From positions 36,300 to 100,299 of the forward strand of contig JAKAWV010000011.1 of the NCBI GenBank assembly GCA_021827205.1: a DNA stretch of 64,000 bases, written 5' to 3'. This DNA comes from Pseudomonadota bacterium. GTDB taxonomy: Bacteria > Pseudomonadota > Gammaproteobacteria > Xanthomonadales > Rhodanobacteraceae. Below the pieces are notes generated by a model. The model worked only from the letters and a program-made list of their open reading frames with translations. It was not told the DNA's origin and did not search any database. Positions 17,130-24,146 of the stretch are shown piece by piece. A program made the position numbers and the translations under genes. Each line of letters begins with the position of its first letter. Positions within the stretch are counted from its first letter, which is position 1.

Positions 17130-17474
17130 ATGGAACACTCAATCTACCCGCAAGCCAGCGCGGAGCTGGCACGCAAGCGCCGCGAGCTGGCACCAGCCAC
17201 GCTGGATGCCTTCAAGGCCTTCAGCGCCCAGGTTTTTGCCGACGGCGCATTGCCGGGCGTGACCAAGCAATTGATCGCGGTCGCGGTGGCGCACGTCACG
17301 CAGTGCCCTTATTGCATCCGTGGCCACACCGAGGCCGCGCTCAAGCACGGCGCCAGCGAGCAGGAAATCATGGAGGCCATCTGGGTCGCCGCGGAGATGC
17401 GCGCGGGCGGTGCCTATGCGCACTCGGCGCTGGCCCTAGACGCCATGCAACAGGCGCATGCAGTGTCACGCTGA
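17130..17474 (+). CDS. AhpD-like carboxymuconolactone decarboxylase family protein (1)
   Basis: A 114-residue all-helical protein of the CMD/AhpD superfamily. It carries the AhpD-type redox site C59-PY-C62 with H66 three residues on (TQCPYCIRGHTEAALKHG), within the family core VTKQLIAVAVAHV. AhpD in mycobacteria is a disulfide reductase/peroxidase partner that is recharged by a lipoylated protein, so a CxxC CMD protein between a lipoyl synthase and a lipoyl carrier gene is notable. AAGGAG precedes the start by about 7 bases. A decarboxylase role is unlikely given the CxxC. Confidence 0.88.
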   Translation: MEHSIYPQASAELARKRRELAPATLDAFKAFSAQVFADGALPGVTKQLIAVAVAHVTQCPYCIRGHTEAALKHGASEQEIMEAIWVAAEMRAGGAYAHSALALDAMQQAHAVSR

Positions 17475-17492
17475 CGCCCGGAAAAAACACCT

Positions 17493-18443
17493 GTGAATAC
17501 ACGCTTTGCAGGCGTCTCCGCCAGCATCCTCGATGCGATCGGCGACACGCCGTTGCTCGAGATCGAGGGTATCTACGCCAAGCTCGAATTCCTCAATCCC
17601 TCCGGATCGATCAAGGCGCGCATCGCCAAATACATGATCGCGCGCGCCGAACGCGAGGGTCTGCTCAAGCCCGGCGGCACCATCGTCGAGGCCACCAGCG
17701 GCAACACCGGCAATGCCCTGGCGATGGTCGCCGCGGTCAAGGGCTATCGCATGCTGGTGGTGATGCCGGAAGGCCTATCCAGCGAGCGCGTGGCGATCTC
17801 GCGCGCCTATGGCGCCGAGGTGCTGTTTTGCGGGCGCTTCCACGTCAACGATGCGCTGGCCAAGGCGCGGGAGCTGGGCCGGCAGCCGGGTCATTTCTGC
17901 CCGCGTCAGTTTGATTCGGAATGGAATGTCGAAGAGAACCGCCTGGTGTTGGGCCCCGAGATCCTGGCGCAACTGCCGGCTGGCCGCGTACCGGACGCGC
18001 TGGTGGCCGGCGTCGGCACCGGTGGCACCCTGATCGGCGTCGGCCAGGCATTTCGTGCGATCAATCCCGCAGTGCGCCTGTTCGCGATGGAACCCTCGGA
18101 ATCGTGCACGCTGTTGTGCGGCGAAATCGCCCTGCACCAGATCGAAGGCGTCTCGGATGGCTTCGTACCGGGTATCTTCCAGCGACATGCCAGTCTGGTC
18201 GACGAGGTGCTCAGCGTCTCCAGCGGCGAGGCCATCGAATCGATGCGTCATCTCGCGCGCCGCCATGGCCTGTTCTGCGGCCCCAGCTCGGGCGCACACC
18301 TGCTGGCCGCGCGTCGCGTGCGCGAACGCCATCCCGAGTTGCGCACCGTGGTCACGCTGTTCTGCGACGAGGGCGAGAAGTACTTGCAGGAACACTTCAT
18401 GCGCGGCGACAGCGTCACCGTCAACGCCGGACACTTCGCGTGA
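17493..18443 (+). CDS. Cysteine synthase-like PLP enzyme
   Basis: A 316-residue fold-type II PLP enzyme of the cysteine synthase/cystathionine beta-synthase group. The PLP lysine should be K41 in NPSGSIKARIA, with the phosphate-side TSGNTGNAL loop near residue 69 and the glycine loop GVGTGGTLIGVG near residue 173. It lacks a CBS or thiosulfate-specific extension. Such enzymes make cysteine from O-acetylserine and sulfide, or run related beta-replacement chemistry. It uses a GTG start 18 bases after the first AhpD-like gene. In this run it might supply cysteine or sulfur for Fe-S and lipoyl assembly, which is inference. Confidence 0.85.
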   Translation: MNTRFAGVSASILDAIGDTPLLEIEGIYAKLEFLNPSGSIKARIAKYMIARAEREGLLKPGGTIVEATSGNTGNALAMVAAVKGYRMLVVMPEGLSSERVAISRAYGAEVLFCGRFHVNDALAKARELGRQPGHFCPRQFDSEWNVEENRLVLGPEILAQLPAGRVPDALVAGVGTGGTLIGVGQAFRAINPAVRLFAMEPSESCTLLCGEIALHQIEGVSDGFVPGIFQRHASLVDEVLSVSSGEAIESMRHLARRHGLFCGPSSGAHLLAARRVRERHPELRTVVTLFCDEGEKYLQEHFMRGDSVTVNAGHFA

Positions 18444-18504
18444 GCTCGCCGCGTGCCGAGCAGGAGCGTTGCGTTGCGGCGATATTGTTGCCCAGGAGGC
18501 GTTC

Positions 18505-18966
18505 GTGAATACCCGTATCGACTATCGCAAAGCTGCGCCCGATGCCTACCAGGCCATGCGGGGCCTGGAAGCTGCCGTACACCGCGCGCGGCTGGAGCAT
18601 GCGCTGCTTGAATTGGTGAAGATACGCGTCTCGCAGATCAATGGCTGCGCCTACTGTCTGGATATGCACAGCAAGGATGCCCGCGCCGCCGGTGAAACCG
18701 AACAGCGCTTGTACCTGTTGCCGGCGTGGCGCGAGGCGCCGCTTTATTCAGCGCGTGAACGGGCGGCCCTGGCCTGGGCCGAGGCAGTGACGCAGATTTC
18801 CATGAACGAGCTATCCGACACGCTGTACGCCGATGTGCGGGCGCATTTCAATGACAAGGAGCTCGTTGAACTGACCTTGGCCATCATCGCCATCAACGGC
18901 TGGAACCGCCTGGCGATTGCATTTCGTGCGGATGTGGGAGGTCATGTCGCCCAGCCGGTCGGGTAG
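18505..18966 (+). CDS. AhpD-like carboxymuconolactone decarboxylase family protein (2)
   Basis: A second CMD/AhpD-family protein (153 residues) starting at a GTG with AGGAGG about 6 bases upstream. The redox motif is C48-AY-C51 with H55 (INGCAYCLDMHSKDAR), typical of the alkylhydroperoxidase AhpD core, followed by ARERAALAWAEAVT and a C-terminal NGWNRLAIAFR helix. It differs clearly from the first copy (longer, different core), so the two are not a recent tandem duplication. It closes the plus-strand run. It probably works as a thiol peroxidase or disulfide relay; partner unknown. Confidence 0.88.
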   Translation: MNTRIDYRKAAPDAYQAMRGLEAAVHRARLEHALLELVKIRVSQINGCAYCLDMHSKDARAAGETEQRLYLLPAWREAPLYSARERAALAWAEAVTQISMNELSDTLYADVRAHFNDKELVELTLAIIAINGWNRLAIAFRADVGGHVAQPVG

Positions 18967-19100
18967 CACTGTCCAGCAAGACACACGCCCCCAGCGGTCA
19001 AGGAAAGTTGCAATATCGCCCGCCAGCACCGTGATGGCGACAGACAGATGCTGCTCGGCAGCAGTGCATCGATCCACAGCGAGAGTTTGCGAAACAGGTC

Positions 19101-19172
19101 TCAGAAACGGTAGATGGCGCTGAGACTGGGTTGATTGCCGCTGCTCGAGTTTGCATCAAGGCCACTATTGGT
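19101..19172 (-). pseudogene. Possible C-terminal remnant of an outer-membrane barrel protein
   Basis: In the 233-base gap after the plus-strand run, the minus strand encodes GLDANSSSGNQPSLSAIYRF followed by a stop. The alternating pattern ending in Tyr-Arg-Phe is the C-terminal strand signature of outer-membrane beta-barrels. The frame is closed a few codons upstream, and no start exists, so at most a fragment remains. Chance cannot be excluded for so short a match. The rest of the gap shows nothing recognisable. Confidence 0.4.
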
Positions 19173-19199
19173 GCAGTGAGCACATCATGTAGCCGACAC

Positions 19200-19646
19200 T
19201 CAATCAGGGCAGCGCATGCATTGCACGTCGTAACGTTTTATCCATGCCTCAAGTGCCGCAATGGCCTCCGCCCCGGTTTTGACATCGTCCAGAGCATGTT
19301 GCGAGTCATCGGGTTTTACCCGTGCAATCCAGGCGTCGCCATAAGGGTCGATATTGATCAGGTGCGGATTCTCCAGCAGTGCTTCGTTGCGCGCTACGAT
19401 CATGCCTGCGAAAGGGACTGGCACGCCCCCCACCCACTTGCCGCTTTCCAGTGTGGCCACATGGCGTCCGGCATCCACATGGGTGCCCACCTTCTTGATG
19501 CGCGCATTTTGCAGGCGACCGGACAGCGCTTGGGCAGGATCGGTCACACCGATGGTCAGGGTGCCGTCCGCCTCGGGGCGCACCCAGACATAATCAAGGT
19601 CGTAAAACAAATCTTCCGGCATTTCACAACCATGGTATTCGTTCAT
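19200..19646 (-). CDS. GcvH-like lipoyl-carrier protein
   Basis: A 148-residue protein of the glycine cleavage H-protein/lipoyl domain family. The beta-sandwich core contains ATLESGKWVGGVPVPFAGMI, where K70 is in the place of the lipoylated lysine; the ESGKWVG form differs from the ESVKA of classical GcvH and looks more like free-standing H-like proteins, such as the LbpA carriers of the sHdr sulfur pathway. No gcvT or gcvP is nearby, so glycine cleavage is unlikely. The start at 19646 has a GGAG about 8 bases upstream. It follows the hemerythrin gene by 45 bases. It is a candidate substrate for the lipA product 3 kb away. Confidence 0.85.
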   Translation of the reverse strand: MNEYHGCEMPEDLFYDLDYVWVRPEADGTLTIGVTDPAQALSGRLQNARIKKVGTHVDAGRHVATLESGKWVGGVPVPFAGMIVARNEALLENPHLINIDPYGDAWIARVKPDDSQHALDDVKTGAEAIAALEAWIKRYDVQCMRCPD

Positions 19647-19691
19647 GCCGATCGCTCCGTTGCACAGGCTCGTCATCCAAAATGGATTCCA

Positions 19692-20177
19692 TCAAACGTC
19701 AAATTTCTGCGACCTTCCCGGTAGAGCAGCAGTCTCTTGCCGGCTTAGAATTGTTTGGCCCGCAAGCTGTCCCTGATCGGACAGGGCTTCCGCCAGATGG
19801 GGATAAAGCTCCTTTTCTTCCTTGGCATCGTGATGCTTGAGGATGGCCTGTACCGTGCTCAGGAGAGCACTATATTCTTCTGCGTCGCGAGCGCCGATGG
19901 CTTCTTCCATTTCCAGAAAAAACACGCGAAGATCCCGGTGTCCCTTGCGCAATAGCGCGGTCAGCGGAAGGTCGTCATTGCCCTCCCGCGCTTCAAAGGC
20001 CGGGAACAGCATCGTCTCTTCCACCATCATGTGGCCGTCCACCATGCCATGGCGGAATCGTTGCAAAAGATCCGCGGCTTCATGCCAGAGACCCTTGCGC
20101 ACGGCCTTGGCGCCAGCCTCCAGAAGCACGTCCAGGCGCTCATGATCATGGCGCATGATCTGTTCGATGCTTTTCAT
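19692..20177 (-). CDS. Hemerythrin-domain protein
   Basis: A 161-residue four-helix hemerythrin-like protein with a non-haem di-iron site. Likely ligands are H12 (RHDHERLD), H49 and E53/E54 (DGHMMVEET), H80 (KGHRDLR), H115/H116 (KHHDAKEE) and H127 (LYPHL). Related proteins bind oxygen or NO, and the YtfE/RIC group repairs NO-damaged iron-sulfur clusters; this one lacks the N-terminal ScdA domain of RIC. It is upstream of, and probably co-transcribed with, the GcvH-like gene. The last 15 residues are unstructured. NO sensing, NO storage or iron handling are all possible. Confidence 0.88.
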   Translation of the reverse strand: MKSIEQIMRHDHERLDVLLEAGAKAVRKGLWHEAADLLQRFRHGMVDGHMMVEETMLFPAFEAREGNDDLPLTALLRKGHRDLRVFFLEMEEAIGARDAEEYSALLSTVQAILKHHDAKEEKELYPHLAEALSDQGQLAGQTILSRQETAALPGRSQKFDV

Positions 20178-20278
20178 GGATACTCCGACTGTCGGATGGA
20201 TGGGCGGTGGTGCGGGCTGTTGGGCCTGTGCTGCGCTGTTCAGATGATCTTGCTTGACCGCCGCGAGTGAGGGTGAAC

Positions 20279-20521
20279 ATGAAAGTACAACTTCTGGTAT
20301 CCAAGTGGTGTCCCACGTGCCCGCAAGCGGAAAGGATTTGGACCGAAGCCGCGCACAAGGTACCCATGGAGTTCGAGATCCTGGATGTCGCGGATCGCAA
20401 GGGCCGCGAAGTGGTGAGCCGGCTGCGCATCAGGACCGTCCCCGCGGTGGTGGTGGATGACGTCTTGAAGATGGTGGGCGCACAACCGCTTCCGGATGTA
20501 CTGAAGTTGCTGGGCGCCTGA
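20279..20521 (+). CDS. Small thioredoxin/glutaredoxin-fold protein
   Basis: An 80-residue thioredoxin-fold protein with redox motif C11-PT-C14 (SKWCPTCPQAER) and the cis-proline loop RIRTVPAVVVDD near residues 55-63. Two in-frame GTG codons precede the ATG at 20279, but GAGGG is best spaced for the ATG. It is divergent from the hemerythrin gene. A small CxxC reductase next to AhpD-like and lipoyl proteins could complete a thiol relay. It also fits a generic glutaredoxin-like role. Confidence 0.82.
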   Translation: MKVQLLVSKWCPTCPQAERIWTEAAHKVPMEFEILDVADRKGREVVSRLRIRTVPAVVVDDVLKMVGAQPLPDVLKLLGA

Positions 20522-20676
20522 GGTCGCAGGCGTTGGCGCGACCAACCTTTGCTGACCTGAACCGTCGGCGATAAAACAAGATTTGTCAGTCAGTGCCTCG
20601 GCGTGACCAGCGTGAGGTGCGGCGCGTGGTGTTCCATCGGGACTCCCGGTGACGGCAAGGCAGGGGATGCGCTGCA

Positions 20677-21267
20677 TCAGTGCGCGGCCCGCTCCTCGCG
20701 CACAATGGCCGCGACGAAGGCCGGATCGGCACGGCCGTTGGCCGGATCGGTAGCGATGATGCGTCCCGCGCGATCCAGCAGTGCAACCACGACGTTGTGC
20801 TGGAAGCCGCCGCCCGGCAACGGGCGCCAGCTCACGCCCAGTACGCCGCCGAGCATGCCAATGTCACCGCTGAGCGCACGACTGAGCTGGAACTCCGGCG
20901 CGCTGACGTGGTGTTGCGCAGCGGCTTTTTTGAGTGCCGCGAGATCATCATGTGCTGGGTCGAACGTGACCAGCAGCACCGGAATCGGTTGGCCGCCCGC
21001 TTTCACGACCTGATGTTCGACCTGCTTCAAGGTCTCGATTTCCACGGGACAAGCCATCTGGCACGAGGCATAAAACATCCCCAGCAGACGCGGCTTGCCG
21101 GCGAGACTGGCGAACGTGAAGGTTTGCCCGTTCTGGTTCATCAGCGTGAGCGGCGGAATGCGATAAATCGATGTCGCCGGCAATGACGACGGCGCGGATG
21201 CCGCTGCGGCAACCAATGTGCAGGCGCCAAGCAAAGTACCACACAGCAGGACGATCATGCTTCTCAT
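20677..21267 (-). CDS. SCO family copper chaperone (cassette 1)
   Basis: A 196-residue SCO1/SenC-type protein, a thioredoxin-fold copper chaperone that loads copper sites of exported enzymes. Metal ligands are C69 and C73 (YASCQMACP) and H157 (GGFQHNV). The N-terminus has a signal with a possible lipobox (LLGAC, C15), so it may be a lipoprotein. The start overlaps the nirV1 stop by ATGA, so it is coupled. Placement after nirK1 and nirV1 strongly suggests it delivers copper to NirK. The protein is clearly paralogous to the SCO gene at 29787. Confidence 0.9.
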   Translation of the reverse strand: MRSMIVLLCGTLLGACTLVAAAASAPSSLPATSIYRIPPLTLMNQNGQTFTFASLAGKPRLLGMFYASCQMACPVEIETLKQVEHQVVKAGGQPIPVLLVTFDPAHDDLAALKKAAAQHHVSAPEFQLSRALSGDIGMLGGVLGVSWRPLPGGGFQHNVVVALLDRAGRIIATDPANGRADPAFVAAIVREERAAH

Positions 21268-22064
21268 GGGGAATCTCCAGGTTTGCGAACACAGCGAAAG
21301 CCCACGAACGGTGACGAGTCCGCGGGGGCGAGCATGGACAGCGCGGCCACGCGTTCGGCCAGCGCGTAGTCGGATGGATCGCGGAACGCCAGCGCGGCGC
21401 CACCGCACAAGCGCAAGACCGAACCGGAGCCGGCACTGCCGACATCGCCGTTGACATCGGGAAACATGGCGCCGTAGTCGCTCACCCATTCCCAGATCAG
21501 CCGGTTGAGATCGCGCAGACCGTAAACGTTGGCCGGGCGCTGGCCAATCAAGCCAGGTCGTTGTCCCGTCACGTGCATGAGCGCGGCCAGGATGGCGTTG
21601 CGGCGGGCCATGTTCGCGCGCGCGTCGCGATTGCTGCTGCTGGCTGCGGCCGCATATTCCCACTGATACCAACTGGGCAGTTCGGCTTGCAGGCTGTCGC
21701 AGTAGGCGCGTGCCGCGAACCAGCTGACATCCGTCACCGGGCGCCGCGCCGCCTGCGCATCGCCCGGGTCGGTGGGCGTCAGCCAGCTGGCGAGGTAGTT
21801 CGGGCCGGCGAACAGGACCGCAATATGGCCGCGCTGCCATTCGGGGTGCGCGCGCAGGAATGCGGCAAACTGCGCCTCGGTGACGGGCTCTTCCAGCATT
21901 GCGAAAGGCGCCATCTGCACCGTCACCGTCCGCGTGCCATCGAGCAGGCTGCTGACCAATTGGCCGCCGGGCACAGTCACGAAGCGCGGAGCCGCAGCAT
22001 CCGCCGGCGCCGGCCGCGGCATCAGCGCAGCCAGCAGCAGCAATCCCATGAGTGCGCGCAACAT
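21264..22064 (-). CDS. nirV: NirV-like formylglycine-generating-enzyme-family protein (cassette 1)
   Basis: An exported 266-residue member of the SUMF1/FGE fold, as found downstream of copper nitrite reductase genes and called NirV; its exact role there is unknown. A signal peptide covers about the first 24 residues. Family blocks are VPGGQLVSS, EEPVTEAQFAAFLRAHPEWQ, RPVTDVSWFAARAYCDSL, LPSWYQWEYAA and the terminal FVGFRCVRKP. The ATG at 22064 is preferred over one two codons earlier because AAGG is well spaced. It lies 51 bases after nirK1 and overlaps the SCO gene. Confidence 0.87.
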   Translation of the reverse strand: MLRALMGLLLLAALMPRPAPADAAAPRFVTVPGGQLVSSLLDGTRTVTVQMAPFAMLEEPVTEAQFAAFLRAHPEWQRGHIAVLFAGPNYLASWLTPTDPGDAQAARRPVTDVSWFAARAYCDSLQAELPSWYQWEYAAAASSSNRDARANMARRNAILAALMHVTGQRPGLIGQRPANVYGLRDLNRLIWEWVSDYGAMFPDVNGDVGSAGSGSVLRLCGGAALAFRDPSDYALAERVAALSMLAPADSSPFVGFRCVRKPGDSP

Positions 22065-22115
22065 GATCATCGCCTTGGCTTGCGCGCGGGGTGACCGCGC
22101 GCAGTGGCCATGCGC

Positions 22116-23213
22116 TCAATGCGCGCTCGATGCCGCAGCCGGCATGGCACCGGCGGGTGCGAATGGCCTATTCCACAGCGCGCGGTAGAGCGTCGGTTGC
22201 TCGGGTCCGGAGACCACCAGTTGGCCCAGCGCGCCCTTGTTGAACATGCGCACGGCGGCGTGGTCGACCAGCATGAACGTGCCGGGCACGACCAGCTTCA
22301 TGTCGGCGATCACCGCGCCACCCGGTGGCACCGAGATGGTCTGCACGTTGTGGTCCTCGTTGGAACCGCCCCACGGCCACACGGTGTTCCAGATGCCGCC
22401 GATCATGTGGAAGCTGGAAGTGAGGTTGGGTCCGCCGTTGGCAAAGAAGAAGCGCACGGTCTGGCCCTCCTTTGCGTGCAGTGCGTGCTCGCCGGTGAGC
22501 GAACCGACGCGGCCGTTGAACACCACGTAGGTGGGCTGCTCGTCCAGCAGCTTGGTCATGTCCAGCGATTGCAGGCCGGGCTGCATGTAGGCGCCCTGGG
22601 TGTAGAACTCGCCCTGCATCACGTAGAATTCCTTGTCGACCTTGGGCAAGCCATCGGCGGGTTCGACCATGATCGCGCCATACATGCCGTTGGCGATGTG
22701 CACCGCGGCCGGCGCCATGGCGCAGTGATAGACAAAAAACCCGGCATGCAGCGCCTTGAACTCGAAGGCGCCCTCGTGGCCCGGAATCACGATCGAATTG
22801 GCCGCGCCGCCGCCGGTGCCCATCACCGCGTGCAGGTCGATGTTGTGCGGCATGTGGTCGCTGTGCGCGTTCTTCAAGCGGATCTCGACGGTGTCGCCCA
22901 CGCGCACACGGATCATCGGCCCGGGCACGGTGCCGTTGAAGGTGTAGAAATCGTACTTCACGCCGTCGGCCAGCGTGCCGACCACTTCCCTGGCTTCCAG
23001 ATTGACGATCACTTTCGCCGGGTAATGACGCGTGATCGGTGCTGGCACCTCGGGTGGTGGCAGCAACTGCTCGACGATGGGTTTACCCTGAGGCGCGCCG
23101 CACAGGGCGGGCGTGCAGGTCCAGCCGGCGGGCAGCGGCGAAGCGTGGGCATTGCTGGCGAGTGCGGCACAGCCGATTGCCAGCGTGATGGCGGTTGCGA
23201 GGATGCGTTTCAT
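22116..23213 (-). CDS. nirK: Copper nitrite reductase NirK (two-domain form)
   Basis: Periplasmic enzyme reducing nitrite to nitric oxide. The 365-residue precursor has a signal peptide ending near residue 24. Type 1 copper ligands are H123, C164, H172 and M177; type 2 ligands are H128, H163 and H318; catalytic D126 and H269 are present. The start has GGAG 7 bases upstream. Unusual are two extra cysteines early in the mature chain (C33, C38 in GWTCTPALCGAP). An FNR-type palindrome sits 67.5 bases before the start. It heads nirK1-nirV1-SCO1 and is paralogous to the haem-fused NirK at 27497. Confidence 0.95.
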   Translation of the reverse strand: MKRILATAITLAIGCAALASNAHASPLPAGWTCTPALCGAPQGKPIVEQLLPPPEVPAPITRHYPAKVIVNLEAREVVGTLADGVKYDFYTFNGTVPGPMIRVRVGDTVEIRLKNAHSDHMPHNIDLHAVMGTGGGAANSIVIPGHEGAFEFKALHAGFFVYHCAMAPAAVHIANGMYGAIMVEPADGLPKVDKEFYVMQGEFYTQGAYMQPGLQSLDMTKLLDEQPTYVVFNGRVGSLTGEHALHAKEGQTVRFFFANGGPNLTSSFHMIGGIWNTVWPWGGSNEDHNVQTISVPPGGAVIADMKLVVPGTFMLVDHAAVRMFNKGALGQLVVSGPEQPTLYRALWNRPFAPAGAMPAAASSAH

Positions 23214-23273
23214 ACATTGCTCCGTGGGTTGGATCTCACGCTTGTGAGTCTGATCGGAGCATGCGCGCGGCCG

Positions 23274-23287
23274 CTGATCTGGATCAG
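23274..23287 (-). promoter_or_regulatory. FNR/DNR-type box upstream of nirK1
   Basis: CTGATCTGGATCAG, a palindrome apart from its CTGG centre, one base per half away from the FNR consensus TTGAT-N4-ATCAA. Its centre is 67.5 bases upstream of the nirK1 start, matching the spacing at norZ and nirK2. Confidence 0.7.
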
Positions 23288-23431
23288 GCGTCGCCGCGGT
23301 GCGCTGTCGCAGCGACAGCGCGTGGGTCAGCAGTCGGAGATGACAACCCAGCGCATCCGGGTGCCGGCGCATCGGTGTGCACGGGTGAGCGCGACGCGGC
23401 GGATGGGCGCCGCGTGCGCTGATTCAACCGC

Positions 23432-24088
23432 TCAGCCAGGTGATGCCGGCGATGAGGATGCGATCAGCAACGACCTGCTGACCGCGGCGCTGGGTCGCGC
23501 GGCGACACGGCGGAACCACGGCCCGATGCGCGGCAGCGCGGTGTCGAAGGGCTGTTGCACGGCGTTGCCGAAATCCAGCCAGACGTACAACCAGATGTCG
23601 GCGGCGCTGAAGCGTTCGCCGCACAGCCAGGGGCCGTCCGCCATCAAACCATCCAGCCAGGCGATGCGGTCCTGCGCGACACGCTTCAGTCCGGCGGCGG
23701 CTTCGGGTGCCACCGGAATGCGGTTCCGGAACCGCGCCAGGCCCTCGGCATAGTGATAGGCGTTGTGGATGAACTCGGTGATGTTGAGTTCGACACGCCG
23801 CCACCACTGCCGGGTTTCGGCGCGCTCTGCTGGATTGCGGCCGATCAGCGCCGGCCACGGGTGCAGCTCCTCGATGTACTCGGCGATGGCCACGGCTTCG
23901 GCCAGCACGCGGCCATCATCGAGTCGCAGTACCGGGGTTTGTCCAGCCGGGTTGAGTGTCAGGAATGGGGGTGCGCGGTTTTCGCCAGCGAAGACATCGA
24001 CCTGCGCCGCGGGCAGTTGCAGCCCTTTCTCGATCAGGAACATGCGCAAGCAGCGCGGGGCGGGGCTGTCGGCGTCGTAGAGCAGCAT
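23432..24088 (-). CDS. Glutathione S-transferase family protein
   Basis: A 218-residue cytosolic GST with an N-terminal thioredoxin-like domain (MLLYDADSPAPRCLRMFLIE, cis-Pro loop NPAGQTPVLRLDDG, then the glutathione-site ESVAIAEYIEEL-like AEAVAIAEYIEELHP) and an all-helical C-terminal domain with the N-capping block FSAADIWLYVWLDF. The first catalytic residue is not obvious: position 10-12 is Ala-Pro-Arg with a Cys at 13. Substrate unknown. It lies between qNOR and nirK1 on the same strand, so it may share their transcription. Confidence 0.88.
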   Translation of the reverse strand: MLLYDADSPAPRCLRMFLIEKGLQLPAAQVDVFAGENRAPPFLTLNPAGQTPVLRLDDGRVLAEAVAIAEYIEELHPWPALIGRNPAERAETRQWWRRVELNITEFIHNAYHYAEGLARFRNRIPVAPEAAAGLKRVAQDRIAWLDGLMADGPWLCGERFSAADIWLYVWLDFGNAVQQPFDTALPRIGPWFRRVAARPSAAVSRSLLIASSSPASPG

Positions 24089-24146
24089 GGTGGCTCCGGA
24101 AAAGGGCGAGGGCCGTGAGGGCGGCCCTCGCCAGGAGGCATCGCGA

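Noticed and set aside
19200..19646. Ordinary glycine cleavage H protein
   Set aside because: No gcvT or gcvP nearby, and the lipoyl-lysine context is ESGKWVG rather than the usual ESVKA type.
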